A DNA stretch of 64,000 bases from assembly GCF_001423085.1 (NCBI RefSeq), contig NZ_LMNU01000045.1:1-64000 (forward strand), given 5' to 3'. The number at the start of each line of letters is the position of its first letter. Position 1 is the first letter of the stretch. Below are positions 51,600 to 60,546 of the stretch, piece after piece. Source of the DNA: Methylobacterium sp. Leaf125. GTDB taxonomy: Bacteria > Pseudomonadota > Alphaproteobacteria > Rhizobiales > Beijerinckiaceae. The notes beneath the pieces are model-generated. The model worked only from the letters and a program-made list of their open reading frames with translations, was not told the DNA's origin and ran no database searches. The translations under genes and the position numbers were made by a program.

Positions 51600-52223
51600 A
51601 TGACCCGTGCAGCGGCCATCGTCCGCGACATCCCCGACGAAGCGGCCCCGACCACGCGTTGCCGCATTCTCGCGACGGCGGAAGAGGCGTTCCGGCTCGT
51701 CGGCTATCAGAAGACCACCGTCGCCGACATCGCCAAGACGCTGCGGATGAGCCCGGCCAACGTGTACCGCTTCTTCGAATCGAAGAAGGCGATCCACGAA
51801 GCCGTCATCAAGCGCCTCATGGACGACACCGAGCAGCGGGTGGCGCAGGCCGCCGTCGCTCCGAACCGGACCGCCGCGGCGCGCATCGCCGGCGTCATCA
51901 CGGTGATGCACCAGGCCTGCGTCGAACGTTGCCAGGCCAACCCGCGCCTGCACGAGATGGTGGAAGCGGCCATCACCGAGAGCTGGGATGTCTGCCGCGC
52001 CCATGTGGATCAGATCGGCTCGGTCCTGCGCGAACTCGTGCAGGCGGGCGTGGCGGCCGGCGAATTCGATGTCGCCGATCCGTCGATCGCGGCGGCCTGC
52101 ATCCACACCGCCATCATCCGTTACTGCCATCCTGCCCTGGTCAGCCACTACCCGGATGCGGGTGCCCCGCCCCTCGACGCGATGATCGCCTTCCTGCTCG
52201 GAAGCCTGCGCCACGCGAACTGA
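51600..52223 (+). CDS. TetR/AcrR family transcriptional regulator
   Basis: A 207-residue regulator. The helix-turn-helix region ILATAEEAFRLVGYQKTTVADIAKTLRMSPANVYRFF is unmistakable in its core (VADIAKTL, NVYRFFESK). The C-terminal half (helical) has the pattern of AefR-like members. There is no gene for an efflux pump next to it; the flanking genes are pyrF (convergent) and a small protein. Target and ligand unknown. Confidence 0.92.
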   Translation: MTRAAAIVRDIPDEAAPTTRCRILATAEEAFRLVGYQKTTVADIAKTLRMSPANVYRFFESKKAIHEAVIKRLMDDTEQRVAQAAVAPNRTAAARIAGVITVMHQACVERCQANPRLHEMVEAAITESWDVCRAHVDQIGSVLRELVQAGVAAGEFDVADPSIAAACIHTAIIRYCHPALVSHYPDAGAPPLDAMIAFLLGSLRHAN

Positions 52224-52235
52224 CGGGCCCGAGCC

Positions 52236-52931
52236 CTATCGCATCTCCGCGACGATACCCTGCGCCACCGCGCGGGGGTCTGCCGCCTGGGTGATGGGAC
52301 GCCCGACTACGACGTGATCGATCCCGATCCGGCGGGCCTCGCCGGGCGTCATCACGCGCTTCTGGTCGCCGGCCTCGGCGCCGGCCGGCCGGATGCCCGG
52401 GGTGACGATGACGCGGTCCGCCCCGATCCGGGCCCGCACCGCTTGCGCCTCGGCGGCGCTGCAGACGATCCCGTCGATTCCGGCCTCCGCCGCCTGCCCG
52501 GCACGGCGGGCCACGAGGTCGGCCACCGGCAGGCCATAGCCGGCCTCGGCCGCATCCCCGTCGTCGTAGGAGGTCAGGACCGTGACGGCGAGGATCCGGG
52601 GGCCGTTGGCACCGCGCCCCCGGATCGCCGCCTTCATGGTCTGCGGATAGGCGTGGACGGTGAGGAAGGTGGCGCCGAGGTCGGTCAGGGCCCGCACGCC
52701 CTCCTCCACGGTATTGCCGATGTCATGGAGTTTCAGGTCGAGGAAGACCTTGTGGCCGGCGGCGGCGAGGCGCGGCACCAGGGCGAGGCCCCCCGCATAG
52801 GCGAGCCGGTAGCCGATCTTGTAGAAAGTCGCCGCATCGCCGATCCGGTCCACCAGGCGCTCGGCCTCGTCCACGGTGCCCACATCGAGGGCGACGATCA
52901 GGCGGTCGCGCGGGTCCAGCAATGCGGTCAT
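52236..52931 (-). CDS. pyrF: Orotidine 5'-phosphate decarboxylase
   Basis: Final step of UMP synthesis. The 231-residue TIM barrel carries the catalytic array FLDLKLHDIGNT (about 64-75). The C-terminal phosphate loop is VTPGIRPAGAEAGDQKR. IVALDVGTVDEA is the usual start. Length matches group I enzymes. It converges with the TetR-type gene with only 12 bp between stops. Confidence 0.95.
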   Translation of the reverse strand: MTALLDPRDRLIVALDVGTVDEAERLVDRIGDAATFYKIGYRLAYAGGLALVPRLAAAGHKVFLDLKLHDIGNTVEEGVRALTDLGATFLTVHAYPQTMKAAIRGRGANGPRILAVTVLTSYDDGDAAEAGYGLPVADLVARRAGQAAEAGIDGIVCSAAEAQAVRARIGADRVIVTPGIRPAGAEAGDQKRVMTPGEARRIGIDHVVVGRPITQAADPRAVAQGIVAEMR

Positions 52932-53011
52932 GGGACTCTCCAGTTTCGCGGCGAGCGATCCCGCGCGGGGCCGCTCCTGTCAACGGGTGAGGTTGCCCGG
53001 CGGGGCCGCCC

Positions 53012-53656
53012 TCAACGGGGCGCCATCGCCCGCGCCACCTCGGCCTTGAGAACCGGCAGGAGCTCGGCCTCGTACCAGGGATTGGCCTTGAGCCACCCGC
53101 TGTTGCGCCAGGAGGGATGGGGCAGCGGCAGAACCCGCGGCGCGCCGGGGCTCGCCAGGATCTCGCGCCAGCGCCGCACCGTGTCGGTGAGCCCGGCCTT
53201 GGAGCGGCCGAGATGCCAGGCCTGCGCGTATTGCCCGATCACCAGGATCAGTTCGAGGTTCGGCAGGCCGGCGAACAGCTCGTCGCGCCAGCGCTCGGCG
53301 CATTCCCGACGCGGGGGCTTGTCGCCTCCCTTGGCGTCGTAGCCCGGAAAGCAGGCGCCCATGGGCACGATGGCGAGGCGGCGCGCGTCGTAGAATGCCG
53401 CCGCGTCGAGGCCGAGCCAATCGCGCAGGCGGGTGCCCGAGGGATCCATGAAGGGGATGCCGCTCTTGTCGGCCCGGTTGCCGGGCGCCTGGCTGGCGAC
53501 GCAGAGCCGGGCCGAGGCCAGGCCCTGGACGATGGGGCGCGGCTCCTGTGGCAGGGGCGCGCCGTAGAGGGGCGCGTCCCGGCAGATCCGGCAGGCGCGC
53601 AGGCGCGACACGGTGGCGTCGAAGGCCGTCTCGGCCGGCTTGATCTCGGAGCGCAT
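53012..53656 (-). CDS. Uracil-DNA glycosylase family protein
   Basis: A 214-residue protein related to the UDG superfamily (LCVASQAPGNRADKSGIPFMDPSG near 52-71, LPLPHPSWRN near 175). The N-terminal cysteine pattern CRICRDAPLY could hold part of an iron-sulfur site as in family 4/5-like members, but I cannot complete a four-cysteine set. The active-site motif differs from the GxDPYH of family 1. Substrate specificity is uncertain. The ATG at 53656 was chosen over 53677. Confidence 0.8.
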   Translation of the reverse strand: MRSEIKPAETAFDATVSRLRACRICRDAPLYGAPLPQEPRPIVQGLASARLCVASQAPGNRADKSGIPFMDPSGTRLRDWLGLDAAAFYDARRLAIVPMGACFPGYDAKGGDKPPRRECAERWRDELFAGLPNLELILVIGQYAQAWHLGRSKAGLTDTVRRWREILASPGAPRVLPLPHPSWRNSGWLKANPWYEAELLPVLKAEVARAMAPR

Positions 53657-53717
53657 GATGCCCTCCGAGATAGGCAAACCGGACGCGACGGACGAGGGGC
53701 CGTGTCGTCGCTCCGCC

Positions 53718-55925
53718 TCAGGCGCCCTTCAGGCCGCTGAGGTCGAGGGGCAGCGAGCGCAGGCGCTGGCCGGTGGCGGCGAAGATCGCGTTCGAGATCG
53801 CCGGGGCGATCACGGGCACGCCGGGTTCGCCGATCCCGGTGGGCGCGGCGGTGGAGGGCACGATGTGGACCTCGACCACCGGCATCTCGCTCATCCGGGT
53901 CGGCTCGTAGGCGTCGAAGTTCTTCTCCTGCACCACGCCGTCCTTGAGCGTGATCTTGTTGCGCAGGACCGAGGACAGGGCGAAGCCCACGGCCCCCTCG
54001 ACCTGGGCGCGGATCACGTCCGGATTGACCGCAACGCCGACATCCACCGCCGCCACGATGCGGTTCACCTTCACCTTGGCGTCCTCGGCCGTCACGTCCG
54101 CCACCATGGCGACGTAGGAGCCGAAGGATTCGTGCGCCGCGACGCCGAGACCGCGATTCTTGTCAGCGACTTTCTTCGGATCCCAGCCGGCCTTCTCGGC
54201 GGCGAGCTTCAGGGTGGCGGAGAGGCGCGGGGCGCCCCCGAGCAGACCGAGGCGGTAGGCGACGGGATCGGCGCCGGCCGCGTGGGCGAGCTCGTCGATG
54301 AACACCTCCATCGCCTGGGCGGTGTGGGTGTGGCCCACCGAGCGCCACCACAGCACCGGCACGCCCTCGCGGGCGTTGTGGACCTCGAAGCGATAGGCGG
54401 GCAGCGCGTAGGGCGTGTCCGAGGCGCCCTCCACCGTGGTGGCGTCGACGCCGTCCTTCACGATCATGGTCTCGAAGGCGGTGCCGATCATGATCGACTT
54501 GCCGATGGTCCGGTGCTCCCAGCCCGTGATCCCGCCCTTGGCGTCGAGGCCGGCACGGAGGCGATGGACCACCATCGGCCGGTAGAAGCCACCCGCCATG
54601 TCGTCCTCGCGGGTCCAGACGAGATGGATGGGCGCCTTGCCGCCGGTGGCGCGCACGATGGAGGCGGTCTCGGCGAAGTAGTCGGCGCTCGGGGTCGCGC
54701 GCCGGCCGAAGGAGCCGCCGGCCCACTGCGTGTGCAGCCGGACCTTGTCGGTGGTCACCCCGAGATTGGCCGCCACCACGGCCTGCTCGATCGTCTGGAG
54801 CTGGCAGCCGGCGAAGACGTCGTAGGTGCCGTCCGAGGCCTTCTCGATGGTGGCGTTCAGGGGCTCCATCGCCGCGTGGGCGAGATACGGGAAGGTGAAC
54901 TCGGCCTCCAGGACCTTGGCCGACCCGGCGATCGCGCCGGCGGCATCGCCCTTCTTCGAGGCGACGAGGCCCGGCGTCTCGAGGCGCTTCCGGTGATCGG
55001 CCAGGATCGCGTCCGACGAGCGCGTCTCGGCCGCACTGTCGTCCCAGATGACCTTGAGCGCCTCGCGGCCCTTCATGGCCGACCAGGTATCCTTGGCCAG
55101 CACGGCGACGCCGGTGGGGATCGTGACCACGTCGACCACGCCCGCCACCGCGCGGGCGGCCTTGTCGTCGACGCTCTTCACGGTGCCGCCGAAGCGCGGC
55201 GAATGGGCGACCACCGCGGTCAGCTGCCCGGGACGGCGGATGTCGAGGGAGTAGATCGCCGTGCCGTCGGTCTTGGCCACCGAATCGGTCCGCGGGACCT
55301 TCTTGCCGATGAGGGTGAATTGGCTCGCCTCCTTGAGGCGCGGCTCCTTCGGCACCGGCTGGGCCGCGGCGGCTTCCGCCAGCGCGCCGAACCGGGCCTG
55401 CCGGTTCGAGGCTGCGTGGCGCACCGTGCCGGATTCGACCGTGATCTCCGAGGCCGGGACCTTCCACTGCTCCGCCGCCGCCGCGACCAGCATGGCGCGG
55501 GCCGCAGCCCCCGCCTTGCGCAGCTGGACCCAGGAATTGGCGATGGCGGTGGAGCCGCCGGTGCCCTGGACGGGGCCGAAGGCGAAGTTGTTGTAGAGCG
55601 TGGCGTCGGCCGGCGCGAAGGTGGTGCGGATGGTGGCCCAGTCCGCATCGAGCTCGTCGGCCAGGATGGTGGCGAGGCCGGTGGTGTTGCCCTGGCCCAT
55701 GTCCAGGTGCTTGATCACCACCGTCACGGTGTCGTCGGCGGCGATCCGCACGAAGGCGTTCGGCATCGGCGGCAGGGCCGAGAGGTCGGGGCCGGCGGCG
55801 GCCTGGGCGAATTTCGCCGGGTCGAGGGTGAAGCCGATGACGAGGGCCCCGGCGGCCACGGTGGCGCCGCCCAGGAAGGCGCGGCGGGACGGCACGGGCG
55901 GGGCGGCCTGACGGACCTTCAGCAT
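53718..55925 (-). CDS. Molybdopterin-binding subunit of a periplasmic xanthine dehydrogenase-family oxidoreductase
   Basis: A 735-residue molybdenum hydroxylase large subunit of the isoquinoline 1-oxidoreductase/aldehyde dehydrogenase (IorB-like) type. A twin-arginine signal (SRRAFLGGATVAAG, residues about 13-26) indicates folded export. The molybdenum-site motifs GQGNTTGLATILADELD, GSFGRR and the C-terminal GIGEPGVPVIAPAI, with the catalytic glutamate, are present. It lies 66 bp after its 2Fe-2S partner. Cytochrome c subunits are not nearby. The substrate (aldehyde or N-heterocycle) cannot be told. Confidence 0.92.
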   Translation of the reverse strand: MLKVRQAAPPVPSRRAFLGGATVAAGALVIGFTLDPAKFAQAAAGPDLSALPPMPNAFVRIAADDTVTVVIKHLDMGQGNTTGLATILADELDADWATIRTTFAPADATLYNNFAFGPVQGTGGSTAIANSWVQLRKAGAAARAMLVAAAAEQWKVPASEITVESGTVRHAASNRQARFGALAEAAAAQPVPKEPRLKEASQFTLIGKKVPRTDSVAKTDGTAIYSLDIRRPGQLTAVVAHSPRFGGTVKSVDDKAARAVAGVVDVVTIPTGVAVLAKDTWSAMKGREALKVIWDDSAAETRSSDAILADHRKRLETPGLVASKKGDAAGAIAGSAKVLEAEFTFPYLAHAAMEPLNATIEKASDGTYDVFAGCQLQTIEQAVVAANLGVTTDKVRLHTQWAGGSFGRRATPSADYFAETASIVRATGGKAPIHLVWTREDDMAGGFYRPMVVHRLRAGLDAKGGITGWEHRTIGKSIMIGTAFETMIVKDGVDATTVEGASDTPYALPAYRFEVHNAREGVPVLWWRSVGHTHTAQAMEVFIDELAHAAGADPVAYRLGLLGGAPRLSATLKLAAEKAGWDPKKVADKNRGLGVAAHESFGSYVAMVADVTAEDAKVKVNRIVAAVDVGVAVNPDVIRAQVEGAVGFALSSVLRNKITLKDGVVQEKNFDAYEPTRMSEMPVVEVHIVPSTAAPTGIGEPGVPVIAPAISNAIFAATGQRLRSLPLDLSGLKGA

Positions 55926-55991
55926 GGGGGGCTCCAGTTCAGACGCGAGGGTCGGGAGATCGGGGACTGCGGTGGCGTAGCGGGCCGAGGC

Positions 55992-56447
55992 TCAGGCGAG
56001 GGTTCGCGCCGCCTCGTGGATCGCCGCGCGGATGCGCTGGTAGGTGCCGCAGCGGCAGACGTTGCCGTCCATGGCCCCGTCGATGTCGGCATCGGTCGGC
56101 TTCGGGTTCTCGGACAGCAGGCCGATCGCCGACATGATCTGGCCGGACTGGCAGTAGCCGCACTGGACCACGTCGAGGCCGCGCCAGGCGGTGCGCACCG
56201 CCTCGGCGACCTTGCCGGAGACACCCTCGATGGTGGTGATCTTGGCCGCGCCGACATCGCCGATGCGGGTCTGGCAAGCGCGGACGGGCTGGCCGTCGAG
56301 ATGGACCGTGCAGGCGCCGCACTGGGCGATGCCGCAGCCGTACTTGGTCCCGGTCTGGTTGAGGTGGTCGCGCAGCGCCCAGAGGAGCGGCATCTCCGGG
56401 TCGGCATCGACCTCGTGGGAGACCCCGTTGACGGTGAGTTTCAGCAT
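55992..56447 (-). CDS. 2Fe-2S subunit of a molybdenum hydroxylase
   Basis: A 151-residue electron-transfer subunit. Plant-type 2Fe-2S motif GCGIAQCGACTVHLDG (about 38-53) and the second cluster QCGYCQSGQI..CRCGTY (about 96-135) are typical of the xanthine oxidase family small subunit. The ATG at 56447 has GGGAGG upstream; the frame is open to 56744 but that part is non-coding. It precedes the large subunit in a two-gene operon. It has no signal peptide, so it would be co-exported with the Tat-bearing large subunit. Confidence 0.94.
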   Translation of the reverse strand: MLKLTVNGVSHEVDADPEMPLLWALRDHLNQTGTKYGCGIAQCGACTVHLDGQPVRACQTRIGDVGAAKITTIEGVSGKVAEAVRTAWRGLDVVQCGYCQSGQIMSAIGLLSENPKPTDADIDGAMDGNVCRCGTYQRIRAAIHEAARTLA

Positions 56448-56751
56448 CTCGGCCTCCCGATCGCAGTTTGGAACGACGCTAATCGTTGCCCGATCGTAAC
56501 CATGTGCGGCAGCACACCCTGGTAGACCGAAGGCCATTCCGGGGGCCCAGCCCCCTGCCCTGCGCGCTGCCCCCGCGATCCTTCGCGGATTCGTGTTCGC
56601 CCGGCGGCACTGGGATGTGGATTCCGACAATCCGCCCGGTTCCGGCAGGCGGTTCTTAACACATCCGGCGCAGGTTCTGAGCGGTTGTATCCCGGCCTCT
56701 CGGCGGTCCCGATCTCGACCGCGATGTCCCCTCCGACGCTTCAAGACGGTG

Positions 56752-58287
56752 ATGACCGACCTGACTGCCGAGATGATTCAGCGTGGCCGCGGCCCCTCCG
56801 CCCAGGAGGCGGCCCGCCGCCGCGAAGTCGCGCGCGACATGCGGTCGGCGCGGGAGAAGCTCACGTCGACGAGCGGGCTGGAACGTGCCTTCGATTACGA
56901 GCTGATCCGGGTCTACGCGCAGTACCGGGCGGGTGCGGTCATCCCCCTGGCGCTGCTCGGCCTCGCGGTGGCGGGCATCGCGGCAATCTGGACGCCGCCG
57001 GCCATCGCGGCGGGCTGGGGCCTCTGCCTCCTGGCGACGGTGGCGGTCTCCAAGCTGCTGACGCACCGCTTCCTGGCGCAGGATCCGGACACGGTCTCGG
57101 TGCGGAGCTGGCGCCGCACCTTCATGGCCGCGGAGTTCCTCCAGAGCACCGCCTGGGCGATGATGGTGCTGGTGGGCGCCTCCGGGGCGCGGACCTTCGT
57201 GCTGTTCGGCCTCGTCATCGTGGCCGCCATGGCGACGATGCTGGCCGCGACCCTGCCGGCCGCCGCCGGGGCGGCCCTGGTGCCCCTGTGCATCGCCGCC
57301 CTGTCGCTCCTGGCGGTGTCCCAGGACATGAACACGATGATGCTGGTCACCATGGTGGTCGGCGCGCAGCTGTTCTTCCTCGGCCTCGGACGCCGCGTCT
57401 ACGCCTCCACGGTCGAGGCGCTGCAATCCCAGGCGGAGAAGGATTCGATCTTCGGCGAACTCGAGCAGGCCAAGGCCAATTCCGACGAGGCCCGCCGCCG
57501 CGCCGAGGAGGCCAACCTCGCCAAGTCCCGCTTCCTCGCCACCATGAGCCACGAGCTGCGTACGCCGCTCAACGCCATCCTGGGCTTTTCCGAGGTGATG
57601 AAGAACGAGGTGTTCGGCGTCCACGTCGCCCCCTCGTACAAGGAATACGCCTCCGACATCCACGACAGCGGGATGCACCTCCTCAACCTGATCAACGAGA
57701 TCCTCGACCTCTCGCGCATCGAGGCCGGGCGCTACGAGCTCAACGAGGAAGCGGTTCAGCTCGGGCACACCGTGGAGGAATGCCGCCACATGATGGCCCT
57801 GCGCGCCCGCGGCAAGAACCAGGTCATCCACGAGTTCATCGACGGCAGCCTGCCCCGGCTCTGGGCCGACGAGCGCGCCCTGCGCCAGATCGTGCTGAAC
57901 CTGCTGTCGAACGCCGTGAAGTTCACGCCGCCGGGCGGCGAGATCACCATCAAGGTCGGCTGGACCTCGTCGGGCGGCCAGTACGTCAGCGTCAAGGACA
58001 GCGGGCCCGGCATCCCCGAGGACGAGATCGGCACCGTGATGTCGTCCTTCGGGCGCGGCTCGCTGGCGATCAAGACCGCCGAGCAGGGCTCGGGCCTCGG
58101 CCTGCCCATCGTGAAGGGCCTCGTCGACCTCCACGGCGGCAACTTCCAGCTCAAGTCGAGGCCGCGCGAGGGCACCGAGGTCGTGGTGATCTTCCCCGCG
58201 AGCCGCGTCATGGAGACCCTGCCGGCGCTGGAAGTGCCCGGCGAATCCCAGGCCGCCCCCGCCGAGAAGCGCGCCCGCGCCGCCTGA
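56752..58287 (+). CDS. Membrane sensor histidine kinase
   Basis: A 511-residue kinase. Six hydrophobic helices lie in residues about 58-225 (LALLGLAVAGIAAI, FVLFGLVIVAAMATMLAA, etc.), an integral sensing module. A coiled coil (about 230-265) leads to HisKA with phosphoacceptor MSHELRTPLNAILGFSEVM (His about 266) and HATPase_c with DSGPGIPEDEI and GSGLGLPIVKGL. No HAMP, PAS or receiver is seen. The form is that of PleC/DivJ/PdhS-type cell-cycle kinases, and this is only similarity of architecture. The ATG at 56752 follows GTG 56749; the latter is possible. No response regulator is adjacent. Confidence 0.9.
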   Translation: MTDLTAEMIQRGRGPSAQEAARRREVARDMRSAREKLTSTSGLERAFDYELIRVYAQYRAGAVIPLALLGLAVAGIAAIWTPPAIAAGWGLCLLATVAVSKLLTHRFLAQDPDTVSVRSWRRTFMAAEFLQSTAWAMMVLVGASGARTFVLFGLVIVAAMATMLAATLPAAAGAALVPLCIAALSLLAVSQDMNTMMLVTMVVGAQLFFLGLGRRVYASTVEALQSQAEKDSIFGELEQAKANSDEARRRAEEANLAKSRFLATMSHELRTPLNAILGFSEVMKNEVFGVHVAPSYKEYASDIHDSGMHLLNLINEILDLSRIEAGRYELNEEAVQLGHTVEECRHMMALRARGKNQVIHEFIDGSLPRLWADERALRQIVLNLLSNAVKFTPPGGEITIKVGWTSSGGQYVSVKDSGPGIPEDEIGTVMSSFGRGSLAIKTAEQGSGLGLPIVKGLVDLHGGNFQLKSRPREGTEVVVIFPASRVMETLPALEVPGESQAAPAEKRARAA

Positions 58288-58291
58288 GGGG

Positions 58292-59359
58292 TCAGCCCGC
58301 GCTGCGCTCCGAGACCCCGGCCTGGGTGAAGGTCGCCATGTCCCGGTGGCAGGCGAGCGCGCCCTTGAGCAGGCCCAGGGCCAGGGCCGCGCCGGAGCCC
58401 TCGCCGAGGCGCATGCCGAGGGCCAGCAGCGGCACGAGGCCCAGGCGCTCCAGCACGTCCGCATGGGCGCCCTCCGCCGAGACGTGGCCGGCGAGGCAAT
58501 GGTCGAGCAGGGTCGGGTCGAGGCGGTGCAGGACAGCCGCCGCCGCCGTCGCCACGTAGCCGTCGAGCACCACCGGCACCCGCTGCAGGCGCGCCGCCAG
58601 GATCGCCCCCGCCATGGCGGCGATCTCGCGGCCGCCGAGGCGCGCCAGGATCTCCAGGGGATCGTCGAGATGGCCCGCATGGTGGGCCAGGGCCGCCTCC
58701 ACGGCGGCGACCTTGCGGGCGAGCCCCGCGGCGTCGACGCCGGTGCCGCGCCCGACCCAGTGGGCAGCCTCTCCGCCGTAGAGCGCCGCGTAGATCGCCG
58801 CCGCCACGGTGGTGTTGCCGATGCCCATCTCGCCCAGCGCCAGGCAGTCGGTCCCAGCGGCCACCGCCTCCATGCCGAACGCCATGGTGGCGACGCAGGC
58901 CTTCTCGTCGAAGGCCGGCCCGACCGTGATGTCGCCGGTGGGCATGTCGATGGCGAGGTCGAACACCTTGAAGCCGAGGCCGTAGGCGGCGCAGATCTGG
59001 TTGATCGCCCCGCCGCCGGCCGCGAAGTTGTCGAGCATCTGGCGGTTCACCTCCGCCGGAAAGGCCGAGACGCCCCGGGCGGTGACGCCGTGGCTGCCGG
59101 CAAAGACGCAGACGAGGGGGCGGTCGAGGGTCGGCTGGCCCTTGCCCTGCCAGGCGGCGAGCCAGGCGACGAGATGTTCCAGGCGCCCCAGGGAGCCGGC
59201 GGGCTTCGTCAGAGTGGCGTCGCGCTCGGCCACCATCGCCACCGCGTCCCGGTCCGGCCCCGGCAGGGACGCGACGAGGCGGCGGATGTCGCTGAAAGGC
59301 GTCTCGGGAGCAGTCGTTTCGGGGGCAGTCGTCTCGGGAGGAGTCGTCTCGGAGGTCAT
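58292..59359 (-). CDS. cobT: Nicotinate-nucleotide-dimethylbenzimidazole phosphoribosyltransferase
   Basis: Makes alpha-ribazole phosphate for the lower ligand of cobalamin. The 355-residue product has PAGSLGRLE, AGSHGVTARGVSAFP, GEMGIGNTT and the catalytic region EGSGAALAL. The N-terminal 20 residues are an Ala/Thr/Pro/Glu repeat (TAPETTAPE) encoded by 15-bp tandem repeats (about 59300-59345); the core starts near DIRRLV. It diverges from cobS with about 100 bp between, so a shared promoter region is likely. No cobalamin riboswitch is evident there. Confidence 0.95.
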   Translation of the reverse strand: MTSETTPPETTAPETTAPETPFSDIRRLVASLPGPDRDAVAMVAERDATLTKPAGSLGRLEHLVAWLAAWQGKGQPTLDRPLVCVFAGSHGVTARGVSAFPAEVNRQMLDNFAAGGGAINQICAAYGLGFKVFDLAIDMPTGDITVGPAFDEKACVATMAFGMEAVAAGTDCLALGEMGIGNTTVAAAIYAALYGGEAAHWVGRGTGVDAAGLARKVAAVEAALAHHAGHLDDPLEILARLGGREIAAMAGAILAARLQRVPVVLDGYVATAAAAVLHRLDPTLLDHCLAGHVSAEGAHADVLERLGLVPLLALGMRLGEGSGAALALGLLKGALACHRDMATFTQAGVSERSAG

Positions 59360-59460
59360 GGAGTAATTCCGGTGGTCGGCCCGGCGCCAGGATGGCGGGC
59401 CGCCCGTCGCGGGAGCTATAACGGTCCGGGCACGGGTGGTGAAGGCGAGGCAGGGTCGCG

Positions 59461-60279
59461 ATGAACGAGGAGGCCGAACCCGCCTTTCCGGGCGCTCGCC
59501 TGGCCTACGACCTCGCGGGCTGCCTGCGCTTCTATTCCCGCCTGCCCGTGCCGCCGCTGCCCGGCGAGGGCGATCCGCACGCGGTCCCGGACTTCCGCAC
59601 CCTCCCCCGGATGCTGCCCCTGGCGGGCGTCCTCCTCGGCCTGCCCGGCGCCGGGGTGCTGCTCGCCGCCTGGGGCCTCGGTCTCGGGCCCTTCCTCGCC
59701 GCCGGCCTGGCGGTGACGGCGGGCGTCCTGGTGACGGGGGCCCTGCACGAGGACGGCCTCGCCGACGTCGCCGACGGCTTCGGCGGCGGAACCACGCCGG
59801 CCCGGCGCCTGGAGATCATGCGCGACAGCCGCATCGGCGCCTATGGCGGCGTCGCCCTGATGCTGTCCCTGGCCCTGCGGATCGGCGCACTGGCGACGCT
59901 CCTCGACCGGATCGACCTCCTGGCGGCTCCAGCCCTGCTCCTCGCCGCCGCGCTCTCGCGCAGCGCCGCCCTAGCGCCCCTCGCCCTGCTGCCGCCCGCC
60001 CGTCCCGACGGGGCCGGCGCCGCCGTGGGATGTCCGAGCCGGCAGACCCTGGCCACCGCCGGGGCCCTCACGCTCCTGGTCGCCCTGGGGGGCCTGGCCC
60101 TCGGCCTTCCACTGCGGGGCCTCGTCCTGATGCTCGGCCTCGGCCTCGGCGCATCCCTCGCGGTCACCGCCCTGGCGCGCCGGATGATCGGCGGGCAGAG
60201 CGGCGACGTGGTCGGCGCCGCGCAGCAGGCGGCCGAGATCGCCGCCCTCGTCGGCCTCCTGGCGGCGGTCCCCACCTGA
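59461..60279 (+). CDS. cobS: Adenosylcobinamide-GDP ribazoletransferase
   Basis: A 272-residue, very hydrophobic enzyme of the cobalamin nucleotide-loop assembly, joining adenosylcobinamide-GDP with alpha-ribazole. The pattern GALHEDGLADVADGFGGG (about 95-112) and RMIGGQSGDVVGAAQQ (about 240-255) are diagnostic. At least six membrane helices. ATG at 59461 has a weak AGGCAGGG site. It is divergent from cobT; cobU and cobC are not in the window. Confidence 0.95.
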   Translation: MNEEAEPAFPGARLAYDLAGCLRFYSRLPVPPLPGEGDPHAVPDFRTLPRMLPLAGVLLGLPGAGVLLAAWGLGLGPFLAAGLAVTAGVLVTGALHEDGLADVADGFGGGTTPARRLEIMRDSRIGAYGGVALMLSLALRIGALATLLDRIDLLAAPALLLAAALSRSAALAPLALLPPARPDGAGAAVGCPSRQTLATAGALTLLVALGGLALGLPLRGLVLMLGLGLGASLAVTALARRMIGGQSGDVVGAAQQAAEIAALVGLLAAVPT

Positions 60280-60306
60280 TCCGCGGCCGGACTTGATCCC
60301 GACGCC

Positions 60307-60546
60307 ATGGCGCTGGCATGGACGGGGACGATGACCCAGCCCCGCCCCAAACCCTCCAGCCCCTGCACGAAGCTCTGCCTCCTCGATGCCGCTACCGGCC
60401 TGTGCGAGGGCTGCGGCCGGACCCGGGACGAGATCGCCCTGTGGGGCTCGATGCCGGAGCCCCAGCGCCGGGCGGTGATGGCCACGCTCGACGCACGCCT
60501 GCGGGCCGCCTTCCCGACGCGGGCCCCGACCGCGGCGGCATCATGA
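60307..60546 (+). CDS. DUF1289 small zinc-ribbon-like protein
   Basis: A 79-residue protein with SPCTKLCLLDAATGLCEGCGRT, whose four cysteines (C-x(3)-C-x(7)-C-x(2)-C) are characteristic of DUF1289, probably binding metal. WGSMPEPQRRAVMATL is the usual second half. The function of the family is unknown. It begins 27 bp after cobS and overlaps the next gene by four bases (ATGA), so the three are probably co-transcribed. A start at 60331 (MTQPRPK) would also fit. Confidence 0.88.
   Translation: MALAWTGTMTQPRPKPSSPCTKLCLLDAATGLCEGCGRTRDEIALWGSMPEPQRRAVMATLDARLRAAFPTRAPTAAAS

Noticed and set aside
53613..56525. Long plus-strand open frame of about 970 codons
   Set aside because: Antisense to the molybdenum hydroxylase subunits; Gly/Arg/Asp/His-rich shadow without domains.
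59360..59460. Cobalamin riboswitch between cobT and cobS
   Set aside because: The gap is only about 100 bp and lacks the conserved B12-box sequence.
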